In this document: piece after piece, positions 26,773 to 36,439 of the stretch | How positions within the stretch are numbered: the first letter of the stretch is position 1 | How the letters are laid out: each line of letters begins with the position of its first letter | From: Aquimarina sediminis | GTDB lineage: Bacteria > Bacteroidota > Bacteroidia > Flavobacteriales > Flavobacteriaceae | Assembly: GCF_002895435.1 (NCBI RefSeq) | Contig: NZ_POYJ01000001.1 | Location: 496,001-560,000, forward strand | Reading direction: 5' to 3' | Length of the DNA stretch: 64,000 nt | The notes under the pieces: generated by a model | The model's input: only the letters and a program-made list of their open reading frames with translations | Told to the model about the DNA's origin: nothing | The model's database searches: none | Made by a program: the position numbers and the translations under genes

Positions 26773-27672
26773 CTAACTATTATTCAATTTTTCATTGTAC
26801 AATGATTTGATAATTCCGTCAGACAGTCCAATTTTTGGTACAAAAATTTCTCTAGCATTACTCCATTTCATGGCAGATAAATATATCCGTACGGCTGGAA
26901 GGATAACATCTGCCCTATCTTGATTTAAGTTAAGTTGCCAAATTCTTTCTTCATAAGTAAGAGACTTAAGTAGTTTATAATAAGAACTTAAATACAAGAA
27001 CGATAATGATTTGCCATTATTTTTACCACTATTCTTAAAAATATTGTTGATATTCCCTCCTGATCCAATTAGCGCTATTCGGTTATAATTTTTGGTCTTT
27101 TCTTTTATCCAAAACTCTACATCTTTCCATATTTCATCAGAAACCAAGTCATTAAGTAGTCTTACCGTTCCTAGTTTAAATGATCTTGAAGCAATTGTGT
27201 TACCATTATGGTATAATGTAAATTCTGTACTCCCTCCACCTACATCAACGTATAAATAGGTAGCATCTGTATTAACCAACTCGTGTAAGTCTGTCATAGC
27301 TATGATGGCTGCTTCATCTTTTCCATCTATAATATCTATTTGTATCCCTGTTTTTTCTTTTATTAGATTAACCAGTTCTTCTCCATTCTCTGCTTCTCTC
27401 ATAGCCGACGTTGCACAAGCTTTATATCTAACCACGTTATGTGTTTTTATAAGAAGCTGATATGCTTGCATAGCATCAATCATCCTAGTAATATTTTCAG
27501 GAGAAACTTTTTTGGTCTTAAAAACGTCTGCTCCTAAACGTATAGGAACACGAACAAGGCTAGTTTTTTTAAATCGTGTAGATTTTCCTTTTTCTTCATG
27601 AACACTACATATTAATAATCGTACCGCATTGGAGCCTATATCAATGGCTCCGTATTTTTCTATAGTTAACAA
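26773..27672 (-). CDS. ppx: Exopolyphosphatase / Ppx-GppA family phosphatase
   Basis: A 299-residue ASKHA-fold phosphatase of the Ppx/GppA family, which removes terminal phosphates from polyphosphate or converts pppGpp to ppGpp. Motifs are AIDIGSNAVRLLI, ATSAMREAENG, YVDVGGGSTEFTL and LIGSGGNINNIF. It is the short two-domain form common in Bacteroidota. It starts with TTG five bases after the ppk1 stop; no ATG is near. With ppk1 and a SixA-type phosphatase it forms one operon that controls polyphosphate content. Confidence 0.88.
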   Translation of the reverse strand: MLTIEKYGAIDIGSNAVRLLICSVHEEKGKSTRFKKTSLVRVPIRLGADVFKTKKVSPENITRMIDAMQAYQLLIKTHNVVRYKACATSAMREAENGEELVNLIKEKTGIQIDIIDGKDEAAIIAMTDLHELVNTDATYLYVDVGGGSTEFTLYHNGNTIASRSFKLGTVRLLNDLVSDEIWKDVEFWIKEKTKNYNRIALIGSGGNINNIFKNSGKNNGKSLSFLYLSSYYKLLKSLTYEERIWQLNLNQDRADVILPAVRIYLSAMKWSNAREIFVPKIGLSDGIIKSLYNEKLNNS

Positions 27673-27677
27673 AATAA

Positions 27678-29783
27678 TTAATTTCCTAGTTTTTTTAAAT
27701 AATAGTTATACGTTTCTAACTGTGATCTTACTACAACCTTATCATTTCTAATATATGCATTATCCTGATCTTTAGAAAGTCTTCTGGCCTTTACATTATC
27801 GTTCCAGCAAATATCAAAAGTTTCCATTAATTCTAATTTTATATCATCATCATAAATTGGGCAAGATATTTCAACTCTTCTGTCCAGATTGCGTGTCATC
27901 CAATCCGCAGACGATATATAAACTTTTGGATTACCTGCATTCATAAATATATAAAGTCTTGGGTGCTCCAGAAATTTGTCAATTACACTTATAGCTCTAA
28001 TATTTTCACTCATCCCGGGTATACCAGGTATCAAACAACAAATTCCACGTATGATCAAGTCTATTTTTACTCCTGCTCTACTGGCCTCATAAAATTTATC
28101 TATCATATCATAATCACTTAAGCTATTAAGTTTTAACTTAATTCCAGCAGGTTTACCTTCTTTAACATTATTAATTTCTTTATCAATTAATTTTACTAAA
28201 GAAGACCTAGTGTAGTGAGGAGAGATTAGCAAATGTTTATATCGATTAATTTTATAATTTATTTCGAAGAATTTAAATACTTTATTAGTTTCTTTTAGTA
28301 TTGCTTCGTTGGTTGTAAATAATGTATAATCGGTATAAATTTTTGCAGTAGATTCGTTAAAATTCCCGGTACTTATAAAGCCATATCTTTTAAGCTTACC
28401 TTTTTCTTCTCTTTCAATCACACAGGCTTTGCAATGTACTTTTAATCCTTTAATACCAAAAATTAGATTCACTCCTTCTCTTTGCATCTGCTCTGCATAA
28501 CGAATGTTGGCCGCCTCATCAAAGCGAGCTTGCAATTCAATCTGTACTGTAACTTTTTTACCATTTTTGGCGGCATTTATAAGAGAACTGGCAATGTGCG
28601 AGATACTAGCTAATCGATAAATTGTTATTTTAATGCTTTTTACCTTAGGATCGATTGCAGACTCCCTTAAAAATTTTACCATATAAGAGAATGTGTGATA
28701 AGGAGTATATTGCAGAAAATCTTTTTTAGCAATTTTATCAAGTAAACTCCCTTGAAGGATTAACCCAGGAATTGCCAGAGGTTTAATAGGTTGATACACC
28801 AATGTAGTATCTCCTAAATCAGGAAAATTCATATAATCTCTACGGTTATGATATCTACCACCTGGGATAATACTATCTGTATTATCAACTCCCATTTTTT
28901 CCATTAAAAATGCTAAGGTATCTTTTCCTATAGTTTTGTCGTAGACAAACCGTACAGGTTCACCGTCTCTTCGCGATTTTACACTACTGGAAATTTTTTG
29001 AATAAAACTTTTACTAAGGTCATTATCAAAATCCAATTGCGCATCTCTAGTAATCTTAATCATATGAGCCGATGCTCTAACATAATCAAAAATACTAAAA
29101 TTAATATGCATACAATATCTGATCAAATCATCGAGAATAATAATAAAACGTTTTCCATCTTTTTCTGGAAGTACTACAAACCGATCAGTATTCTTTGGGA
29201 TTTCGATTAATGCGTATATTTTTTCTTTTGTGGTTTGATGTAAAATTTTAGAAATTCTTCCTTCTTTGGGTATTTTTTCTTTGAGAACAAGTTTTACGGC
29301 TAGGTACGCCACACTATCCTTTAAATGAGGGAATTTATCAAGGTCATTCAATATATACGTTACCAAAGCAGGACTTACCTTACTTACAAAATAATTACGA
29401 ATAAAAGCATCTTGATCAGGTGTTACCTGATTTTCGTTGATAATAAAAATATTATGTAGTTCAAGCTCTTTACTGATTTTTTCAATAGTCTCAAGACTTG
29501 TTGCTTGCTGCTTTATTACTATACTAGTGATTTTATCTAATAATTCATTTGCAGTCACTCCTTTGAGTACATTCCTACCATCTTTACCTGCAAGATCAAT
29601 TCTTTTTATTGTTGCATACCTTACTTTAAAAAACTCATCGAGATTATTAGAAAATATTCCAATAAAACGTAGTCTTTCTAATAATGGAACTGTACTATCA
29701 GCGGCCTCTTGAAGTACTCGTGCATTAAATTGCAACCAGCTTAATTCTCTATTAATATATTGGTTTTTAATACTCTCGGACAT
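27678..29783 (-). CDS. ppk1: Polyphosphate kinase 1
   Basis: A 701-residue enzyme that polymerises the gamma-phosphate of ATP into inorganic polyphosphate. The N-terminal YINRELSWLQFNARVLQEA is diagnostic. The catalytic half has two phospholipase-D-like modules with the phospho-accepting histidine in LKVHCKACVIE and a second His in FLEHPRLYIF. Also present are STGNFNESTAKIYTDY and SSADWMTRNLDRRVEI. Length matches the family. Its start codon overlaps the stop of the sixA-like gene (TAATG), and ppx follows five bases after its end. Confidence 0.95.
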   Translation of the reverse strand: MSESIKNQYINRELSWLQFNARVLQEAADSTVPLLERLRFIGIFSNNLDEFFKVRYATIKRIDLAGKDGRNVLKGVTANELLDKITSIVIKQQATSLETIEKISKELELHNIFIINENQVTPDQDAFIRNYFVSKVSPALVTYILNDLDKFPHLKDSVAYLAVKLVLKEKIPKEGRISKILHQTTKEKIYALIEIPKNTDRFVVLPEKDGKRFIIILDDLIRYCMHINFSIFDYVRASAHMIKITRDAQLDFDNDLSKSFIQKISSSVKSRRDGEPVRFVYDKTIGKDTLAFLMEKMGVDNTDSIIPGGRYHNRRDYMNFPDLGDTTLVYQPIKPLAIPGLILQGSLLDKIAKKDFLQYTPYHTFSYMVKFLRESAIDPKVKSIKITIYRLASISHIASSLINAAKNGKKVTVQIELQARFDEAANIRYAEQMQREGVNLIFGIKGLKVHCKACVIEREEKGKLKRYGFISTGNFNESTAKIYTDYTLFTTNEAILKETNKVFKFFEINYKINRYKHLLISPHYTRSSLVKLIDKEINNVKEGKPAGIKLKLNSLSDYDMIDKFYEASRAGVKIDLIIRGICCLIPGIPGMSENIRAISVIDKFLEHPRLYIFMNAGNPKVYISSADWMTRNLDRRVEISCPIYDDDIKLELMETFDICWNDNVKARRLSKDQDNAYIRNDKVVVRSQLETYNYYLKKLGN

Positions 29784-30268
29784 TATCTTAAAGATTTAGG
29801 AAAGATAGTGAATAAGGTTTTTCCTACAGTAATATTCTGCCAATCATTAACATCAAACTGTATAGCAACTACACCCGATGTTGGTAGATTATCAATAGTT
29901 TCACTTCCAAAAAGGTTGGCGATTGATGTAAAAGCATGGTTATGTCCGAATATCATTAAAGTGTTAATCTTGTTATTACATTTTTTTATTACATCAATGA
30001 CCATCCTTCCTTCAAAATCATAAAGTTCTGATTCTAAATAAAATATACTTGGGTCAATATCCAAATATTTAATAATTATTTTTGCTGTAGTATGTGCTCT
30101 TTCAGCTGGGCTAGACAAAATTTTATCTACAGATTTAACTTTAGTACTCAACTCATTACCAACTAGTTCAGCATCGATCAACCCTCTTTCATTTAGAGGT
30201 CTTTTATCATCTGTTACATCAAACTTCCAAGAAGATTTTGCATGTCGAATTATATATAAAGTTTTCAT
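29783..30268 (-). CDS. sixA: SixA-type histidine phosphatase
   Basis: A 161-residue member of the histidine phosphatase (phosphoglycerate-mutase-like) superfamily. The RHG-type motif is LYIIRHAKSSW, with His9 as phosphate acceptor. The second catalytic His is in MIFGHNHAF, and SSPAERAHTTAKII is also conserved. SixA proteins dephosphorylate phospho-histidine on signalling proteins. It is the first gene of a sixA-ppk1-ppx operon and overlaps ppk1 by TAATG. That position is suggestive because Ppk1 works through a phospho-histidine intermediate; the functional link is inference. Confidence 0.85.
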   Translation of the reverse strand: MKTLYIIRHAKSSWKFDVTDDKRPLNERGLIDAELVGNELSTKVKSVDKILSSPAERAHTTAKIIIKYLDIDPSIFYLESELYDFEGRMVIDVIKKCNNKINTLMIFGHNHAFTSIANLFGSETIDNLPTSGVVAIQFDVNDWQNITVGKTLFTIFPKSLR

Positions 30269-30668
30269 GAATCAAATACTATTTATGAAGAAATGAAGTT
30301 ATTTTATACAAGTTTAAGAATTCGAATTTAAAAATCTTAATATATAGTAGTAAAAATATTTTTTTTGTACGCTAGGCTATTTTTTGTATTCTCAATTTTT
30401 TAATGATTGGCTTCGCATTGATATTCTTATAAAAAAGTGCTTAATACTAGTGCTAATTAAATGAAAATGAAGATCATACACCCTGATTTTAATCGATAAA
30501 ATCCGTATTTACGTCGAAAACATCAATTTTTTCTTATTTAATCAAATGCTAAAATATAAATTTACATACGGTTTTCCCTTAAATCAGAGTGTTTTCCCCA
30601 AACATTATGACTATAATTGATCATAATATTATTAGGGCTATTAAAAAGCAAATAAAGTGGAAAAATTG
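30269..30668. other. Intergenic promoter region between divergent sixA and OmpA-type genes
   Basis: 400 bp, very AT-rich, with no open frame or clear hairpin. It should hold two divergent promoters, but I cannot place them reliably. Confidence 0.4.
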
Positions 30669-32858
30669 ATGACTAAAAACAGGAACCTAATTTGGTTTCA
30701 AAATTTGTACCTACTTATTCTTATATGCAGCTTTGGTTCTTCAATTGTATATGGACAGGTAGAGGTGCCTCTAAAAAAACGTACTGAATTAACGTTAAAA
30801 GGCGATTTCAAATTTGTATCCAACACTATTTTAGGTAAGGTAAGTAACGATGACGGGTCTGGTGAATTTGATCCAAATAAAAGTTACAATGACGGAGGAT
30901 TGAATAACCAATTTAGAATGGGCTTTATCGATATTGATAATGACTCATCTACTTTTAATTCTAGTAGTGCAGATTTGGATATTGATTCTGATTGTAATGC
31001 AATCAAACATGTTGGCTTATATTGGACTGCCGCTTATGCAGATGAAAATCGAGAACATGATATAACTTCTATAAAAGTAAAGTATCCTGGTCAAAACACA
31101 TATACTACAATTAAAGGTGGAAATATAATTTATGACTATTATAATGATAGTGAATCCTTATTTAAGCAATATTCATGCTATAAAGATATAACTGCAGATG
31201 TTCTGAAGCTTGAGAAACCTTTGGGAACATATACTGTAGCAAATATTCCAGCAACTACTACAGAAGTGAATGATGATCAAACTTTGGGTAATGGACTTGC
31301 AGGAGGATGGACAATGGTTGTTATATATGAAGATGACACCAAACCTAGAAAAAGGTTTTATGTATATGATGGCTTTGTAAATATTGATTCTAAAGCTAAA
31401 CCAGTAGCATTTACTTTTGATAATTTTCAAACCATACCTAATGGAGCGGTTCATGGTAAAATTGGAGTAATAGCTTATGAAGGAGATAAAGGAATTAGAG
31501 GAGATCGATTTCAGGTAATGTCTAACGAGACTAATAAGTATAAAAGTCTTGCTGATGGTACCAATCCAATGAATAATTTTTTCAATGCCAATATTACAGA
31601 AAACGGAAGAAATGTAAAATCTAGAGTACCCGCTAGTCAAAATACGTTGGGCTACGATGCTGATTTATTTGATATTAAGAATATTCGAAACAGTATTATT
31701 GGTAATAACCAAACTGAAGCAAAGTTTAGATTATTAACCGACAATGATGGATATTCAGTTATTTCTGTTGCATTTAGTGTAGAGATTTATGAGCCTGCGA
31801 TTCATATAGTAAAACGCTCAAAATACACTGCTAACGATAATTATATTCGTCCTGATGATGTATTATCACCTAAGCAAGAAATAACGTACAACCTTACTAT
31901 CTATAATGATGGAAATGATGATGCAAAAAATACCGTTATTAAAGACATTCTACCTAAGAATGTAGTTTTTTCTGAAAAATCACTGGTATTACCTACCAAA
32001 AAAATAAAAATGAAATTTCATAAAGCTTCTAGAACATTAAGCTTTATCATACCGAATAAAATGGTAAAAAAAGATAGTGAACCTTTTAAAATCAGTTATA
32101 ATGTAACGGTAGATACAGGTTGCGAATCGATTAAAACCATTGATGATATTATGGTTGTAGATCAACCTGTTATAGCCGAATTTAATGGTACTTTAAATGA
32201 AACTGTAAAATATTCTAAAGGATACAACCACATTAATTCTTGCGAGCTTCCTGATTATTATCAATTTAAACTAGCTATAGATATTAGTAAGTTAAACTGT
32301 CCTAATGCATCCAGACTTGTTTCTATTCCTAAAAAGAAGATGAACAGTCAGTTTGCATCTGTAATGCCTAGTGAAATGGATGAAGTAAGCAGGTCAAATA
32401 ACACTGATAGCAAAGGCATCACCCCTGGCGATATTGTTAAATCAAAAACCACTCCAGAATCTCTTGTAAAATCTGATATGAAATTGAGCAAAACAATAAA
32501 TGATCTAATCAACTTAAATGAGATCTATTTTGATTTTGACAAGTGGGATATTACTGAAAAGGCAGAAATAGAACTAGACAAAGTAGTTCAAATCATGAAA
32601 AATGATTATCCAGATATGATAATCAAAATAGAAACTCATTCTGACAGCCGAGGTGAAGAAAATTATAACCTTACACTATCTCAAAAAAGGGCTAAGTCTA
32701 TCTATAATTATCTTTTAAGTAAAAACATTTCTAAAAATAGGATTTTATCTTATGTTGGTTTTGGCGAAAGCAAACCTGTTAATGATTGTAAAGATGGTCA
32801 AGATTGCTCAGAGGATCAATATCAAAAAAACAGACGATCTAGCTTTGTTATAATGTAA
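30669..32858 (+). CDS. Large surface protein with DUF11-like and OmpA domains
   Basis: About 729 residues from the ATG at 30669; a GTG four codons earlier is also possible. A signal peptide ends at SSIVYGQ. Residues about 30-370 form a beta-rich region without a named domain. Residues about 380-500 match the DUF11/isopeptide-like repeat (HIVKRSKYTANDNYIRPDD, NLTIYNDGNDDAKNTVIKDILP). An OmpA peptidoglycan-binding domain ends the protein (IYFDFDKWDITEKAEIELDK, HSDSRGEENYNLTLSQKRA, RRSSFVIM). It probably links an outer-membrane or surface structure to peptidoglycan. It is monocistronic and convergent with pdxH. Confidence 0.8.
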   Translation: MTKNRNLIWFQNLYLLILICSFGSSIVYGQVEVPLKKRTELTLKGDFKFVSNTILGKVSNDDGSGEFDPNKSYNDGGLNNQFRMGFIDIDNDSSTFNSSSADLDIDSDCNAIKHVGLYWTAAYADENREHDITSIKVKYPGQNTYTTIKGGNIIYDYYNDSESLFKQYSCYKDITADVLKLEKPLGTYTVANIPATTTEVNDDQTLGNGLAGGWTMVVIYEDDTKPRKRFYVYDGFVNIDSKAKPVAFTFDNFQTIPNGAVHGKIGVIAYEGDKGIRGDRFQVMSNETNKYKSLADGTNPMNNFFNANITENGRNVKSRVPASQNTLGYDADLFDIKNIRNSIIGNNQTEAKFRLLTDNDGYSVISVAFSVEIYEPAIHIVKRSKYTANDNYIRPDDVLSPKQEITYNLTIYNDGNDDAKNTVIKDILPKNVVFSEKSLVLPTKKIKMKFHKASRTLSFIIPNKMVKKDSEPFKISYNVTVDTGCESIKTIDDIMVVDQPVIAEFNGTLNETVKYSKGYNHINSCELPDYYQFKLAIDISKLNCPNASRLVSIPKKKMNSQFASVMPSEMDEVSRSNNTDSKGITPGDIVKSKTTPESLVKSDMKLSKTINDLINLNEIYFDFDKWDITEKAEIELDKVVQIMKNDYPDMIIKIETHSDSRGEENYNLTLSQKRAKSIYNYLLSKNISKNRILSYVGFGESKPVNDCKDGQDCSEDQYQKNRRSSFVIM

Positions 32859-32878
32859 TAGCAACACTAATTAACTAA

Positions 32879-33523
32879 TTAAGGAGATAACCTTTCAATT
32901 TTCCAATTTTCTTTCTGATCAGAAAACAGAATGCGGTCATGTAGGCGATTTGCTCTTCCTTGCCAAAATTCGAATTCAATAGGTTTTATACGATATCCTC
33001 CCCAAGATTGAGGCTTCGGGATTTCTTTTCCCTGATATTCCTTTTTTAATGATTCTAATCGTTTTTCTATACAATCTCTGGATTCGATTATTTCACTTTG
33101 ATCAGAAGCCAATGCTCCTAATTGACTCCCTCTGGGGCGTGATAAAAAATAACGTAAGCTCTCTTCTTCTTCCGTTTTATGTACTATCCCCTTAATAATC
33201 ACTTGTCGTTCTAAATTGGGCCAAAAAAAAGAAATACAAACTTTATTATTATCAGCTATAGATTTTCCTTTCTCAGATCCATAATTAGTATAAAACACAA
33301 AACCTTCCTCATCAAACTGTTTGAGCAACACTATTCTTGCCTTCGGAAAACCATCTAATCCAGCAGTAGTAATCGTCATAGCATTTGCTTCTTCTACTCC
33401 ACCAGCTTCTTCAACTTCTTTAAACCATTTAGAAAAAAGAGTAAGTGGTGAATCTGGAAGGTTATTTTCCTCCAAAAAACTTTTCTCATATGATTTTCTA
33501 TAGGATGTAAGGTCTCTATTCAT
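32879..33523 (-). CDS. pdxH: Pyridoxamine 5'-phosphate oxidase
   Basis: A 214-residue FMN enzyme that oxidises pyridoxine or pyridoxamine 5'-phosphate to pyridoxal 5'-phosphate. Motifs are NAMTITTAGLDGFPKARIVLLK, FYTNYGSEKGKSI, the FMN-binding SRPRGSQLGALAS and the C-terminal EFWQGRANRLHDRILF ending in RLSP. Length is normal. It is a separate gene 126 bp downstream of rnz on the same strand. Confidence 0.95.
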   Translation of the reverse strand: MNRDLTSYRKSYEKSFLEENNLPDSPLTLFSKWFKEVEEAGGVEEANAMTITTAGLDGFPKARIVLLKQFDEEGFVFYTNYGSEKGKSIADNNKVCISFFWPNLERQVIIKGIVHKTEEEESLRYFLSRPRGSQLGALASDQSEIIESRDCIEKRLESLKKEYQGKEIPKPQSWGGYRIKPIEFEFWQGRANRLHDRILFSDQKENWKIERLSP

Positions 33524-33649
33524 AATACTTTAATAGTTTACAACTTTATAGCAAAGTTATACATTCTTAATAGATAAAATAATACTAGATTATCTGAATT
33601 CGTAAATTTATAATTATCACTCAACCCACATAAGACCAAAAAGTAAGAT

Positions 33650-34555
33650 CTAAAACTGAAAAACTTCTCCATCATCAGCAATTTCTACTTGATCAAACAC
33701 TGTTTTAGCTTCATCTCTAAACATTTCGATATTTTGATATCTTGTAGAATAATGTCCCAAAATTAAAGTTCCGACATTTGCTTTTTTAGCTATACTTGCC
33801 GCTTCAATAGCAGAACTATGTCCAGTTTTTTCGCACAAATGTTTATGGCTTTCTAAAAAAGTAGACTCATGATACAACACCGTTGCTTTTTCTATCAAAG
33901 AAATTTTTTCTTCATTATACTTGGTATCACTACAGTAAGCATAACTTTTAACTGGTTTTGGAGGAGCTGTAAGTTCGCTATTTGGTACAATTTTACCATT
34001 ATCCAAAGTAACATCCTTACCCTTTTTTATCGATTTGTAATATGCCTTATCAATATTATAATTTAAAACTTTATCAATCAGTAATACACGATCTCCTGAT
34101 TTTTCTTTAAACAAAAATCCATTACAATATATTCTATGTTGTAATGGTATTGTGCTTACTATCACTTTCTCATCTTCAAAAACAATTTCTGATTCTGTAT
34201 TAGTTAATTCATGAAAATGAAGCGGATAATCCGTCCAGGAGCGAGAAAGTTTTAGCTGCAACGTAATTGCTTCCTTAATCCCTTTGGGTCCATGGATATG
34301 AAGAGGAGTATCCCTATTTAGAAGCCTAAATGTAGAAACTAATCCAATCAATCCAAAAAAATGATCTCCATGAAGGTGAGAAATAAAAATATGTTGAATC
34401 CTTGAAAACTTAATTTTATTGCGTCTCAGTTCTACTTGGGTTCCTTCTCCACAATCAATTAAAAAAATATGGTTGTTAATCTCTAGAACTTGCGATGTAG
34501 GATTAGTAAAGGTTCGTGGTGTTGCCGAATAGCAACCTAATATAGTAAGTTTCAA
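33650..34555 (-). CDS. rnz: Ribonuclease Z
   Basis: A 301-residue metallo-beta-lactamase-fold endonuclease that trims tRNA 3' ends. The zinc motif HLHGDHFFGL is near residues 60-69. Other metal ligands lie in YCSDTKYNE and LGHYSTRY, and the HEST motif is present (ATVLYHESTFL). It starts with TTG; no upstream ATG is available, and conservation begins here (KLTILGCYSATPR). It follows a thioredoxin-like gene by about 60 bp in a run of same-strand genes beginning with pyrR. Confidence 0.93.
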   Translation of the reverse strand: MKLTILGCYSATPRTFTNPTSQVLEINNHIFLIDCGEGTQVELRRNKIKFSRIQHIFISHLHGDHFFGLIGLVSTFRLLNRDTPLHIHGPKGIKEAITLQLKLSRSWTDYPLHFHELTNTESEIVFEDEKVIVSTIPLQHRIYCNGFLFKEKSGDRVLLIDKVLNYNIDKAYYKSIKKGKDVTLDNGKIVPNSELTAPPKPVKSYAYCSDTKYNEEKISLIEKATVLYHESTFLESHKHLCEKTGHSSAIEAASIAKKANVGTLILGHYSTRYQNIEMFRDEAKTVFDQVEIADDGEVFQF

Positions 34556-34617
34556 AATTCTCTTTTTTCTTTAGTAAACAGATTGTGAATATAATTCAAT
34601 CACATTTATAAATCAAC

Positions 34618-35079
34618 TTACCGACCAAAAGAATCAAACGATTTTAGTAAGGAGATATACCCTTTTGCATCAAGGCGTCTTCTATAACCAGTAGCTCCTA
34701 ATACTGTACCTTCTTTATCCAAAACAAGAATAACAGGAAAAATCCATTTCCTATTATATTTTTGAGCCAATTTCTTATTTTTCTTTTCTTGATCTAAAGA
34801 AAGCTTATTTTTCTTTCGCTTTGGAAAATCTGCTTTTACCCATACAAATTGTTTGTTGGCAAAGGCAATGAATTCTTTATCAGAAAAAATGTTTTTTTCT
34901 AATCTAATACATGGCGGACACCAGTCCGATCCTGTAAAAAACAATACGATATTTTGATCTGTTGTCTTTGCTCGTAGTTTTGCTTCTTCAAAATCATATT
35001 TCCAATCTTGGCCAGAAGCATTATAGCAACAAAAAAAACTAAAAATTAGTATAATAGAAAGCGGGGCGAATTTATTCAT
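34618..35079 (-). CDS. Secreted thioredoxin-fold protein
   Basis: A 153-residue protein starting at the ATG at 35079 (a TTG two codons earlier is less likely). A signal peptide ends near NASGQ. A thioredoxin domain follows with the active site GSDWCPPCIRLEK, the pattern of periplasmic DUF255-like or DsbD-C-terminal-like thioredoxins. The cis-Pro is probably in WIFPVILVLD. It likely reduces or exchanges disulfides in the periplasm. It lies between rnz and a small STAS-like gene. Confidence 0.85.
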   Translation of the reverse strand: MNKFAPLSIILIFSFFCCYNASGQDWKYDFEEAKLRAKTTDQNIVLFFTGSDWCPPCIRLEKNIFSDKEFIAFANKQFVWVKADFPKRKKNKLSLDQEKKNKKLAQKYNRKWIFPVILVLDKEGTVLGATGYRRRLDAKGYISLLKSFDSFGR

Positions 35080-35127
35080 ATCCAATCAGACGAAAAAAAA
35101 TATGGATAATTACAAATAATACTATTT

Positions 35128-35460
35128 CTAAAATCCAAGATCTCTCTCTATCTCCTCCATCTCTACCAAATCGTAAGCTTCTTGTAATGTAGGAACAATT
35201 GTTATTTCATTAGGAACTTCATTATATGAAATCTTATCGCTTACAATCACAAACGAATGTTTTATCGCTTTATGCTTGTTTGATAGTAACAAAAATTCAT
35301 TAATATCATCAATAGTAATCTTCTGCAAAGAAAACAAGTTGACAATAATATTATCATTCTTTAGAGATTCATATTTATCTTCTAATCCTTTGACAAACTC
35401 TACTATTGTAGTTTTCTCTTGTGTAATTATAGTTGTTGAGCCTTCTTTATTAAAAATCAT
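35128..35460 (-). CDS. Small STAS-like protein of the pyrB-rnz region
   Basis: A 110-residue protein beginning three bases after the pyrB stop. It has alternating hydrophobic strands and helices (NIIVNLFSLQKITIDDINEFLLLS, KHSFVIVSDKISYNEVPNEITIVPTLQEAYDLVEMEEIERDLGF), in keeping with a STAS-like anti-anti-sigma fold. In related genomes such proteins are sometimes labelled ribonuclease Z because of position; it has no metal-binding motif, so that label is wrong. Role unknown. Confidence 0.7.
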   Translation of the reverse strand: MIFNKEGSTTIITQEKTTIVEFVKGLEDKYESLKNDNIIVNLFSLQKITIDDINEFLLLSNKHKAIKHSFVIVSDKISYNEVPNEITIVPTLQEAYDLVEMEEIERDLGF

Positions 35461-35463
35461 AAT

Positions 35464-36393
35464 TTATCGTTTAATTTTTGAAGCTAAGAGATATATTACT
35501 GCCATTCTCACTGCTACCCCATTCTGTACCTGATCCAAAATAATGGCCTGACTAGAATCAGCAACATCACTCGTGATTTCTACTCCACGATTGATTGGTC
35601 CAGGGTGCATGATTACAATTTCTTTATCCAAACTATCTAATAGTTTTCTATTTACACCAAACTGTTGTGTATATTCTCGCGTAGAAGGAAAATAGCTAAT
35701 TTCCATTCTTTCGTTTTGAACCCTTAGCATATTTGCAATATCGCACCATGCCAAAGCCTTCTTTAGATCTGTTTCTACCTTTACTCCTAATTTCTCTATA
35801 TATTTAGGAATAAGGGTTTTTGGACCACAAACTTTTACTTCTGCTCCTTGAAGCTTCAAAGCAAATATATTAGAAAGAGCTACTCTAGAGTGTAAAATAT
35901 CCCCTACAATAACAATTTTTTTACCTCCTACTTCACCCAATCTTTCTCTTATAGAATATGAATCTAGTAATGCTTGTGTGGGGTGTTCATGGGCACCGTC
36001 TCCTGCATTAACTATACTTGCATTCACGTGACTAGAAAGAAAAACTCCTGCTCCTGGATTAGGATGTCTCATAACAACCATATCCACCTTCATAGAAAGA
36101 ATATTATTGACAGTATCAATAAGTGTTTCTCCTTTCTTTACTGAAGAAGATGCTGCGGAAAAATTTACAACATCTGCAGAAAGGCGTTTTTCTGCTAACT
36201 CAAAAGACAATCTTGTTCTTGTGCTATTTTCAAAAAAAAGATTGGCAATAGTAATATCTCGAAGCGAAGGAACTTTTTTGATAGGCCGATTAATTACTTC
36301 TTTAAAATGATCGGCAGTTTCAAAGATTAGATTTATATCATCTTTGTTTAGATATTTTATCCCCAGTAAGTGATCTACACTTAATTCGCTCAT
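35464..36393 (-). CDS. pyrB: Aspartate carbamoyltransferase catalytic subunit
   Basis: A 309-residue enzyme that makes N-carbamoyl-L-aspartate from carbamoyl phosphate and aspartate, the first committed pyrimidine step. Motifs are FFENSTRTRLSFELAEKRL (carbamoyl phosphate loop), DGAHEHPTQALLD and MHPGPINRGVEI. Length is normal for the catalytic chain; no pyrI follows. It lies 46 bp after pyrR, forming a pyrR-pyrB operon with the small STAS-like gene downstream. Confidence 0.95.
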   Translation of the reverse strand: MSELSVDHLLGIKYLNKDDINLIFETADHFKEVINRPIKKVPSLRDITIANLFFENSTRTRLSFELAEKRLSADVVNFSAASSSVKKGETLIDTVNNILSMKVDMVVMRHPNPGAGVFLSSHVNASIVNAGDGAHEHPTQALLDSYSIRERLGEVGGKKIVIVGDILHSRVALSNIFALKLQGAEVKVCGPKTLIPKYIEKLGVKVETDLKKALAWCDIANMLRVQNERMEISYFPSTREYTQQFGVNRKLLDSLDKEIVIMHPGPINRGVEITSDVADSSQAIILDQVQNGVAVRMAVIYLLASKIKR

Positions 36394-36439
36394 TCGTATG
36401 TTTTTATATTTTTAAACAAAACAGTGATTTAAGAAACTA

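Noticed and set aside
35128..35460. Second ribonuclease Z
   Set aside because: The 110-residue product has no metal-binding motif; the real rnz is at 33650-34555.
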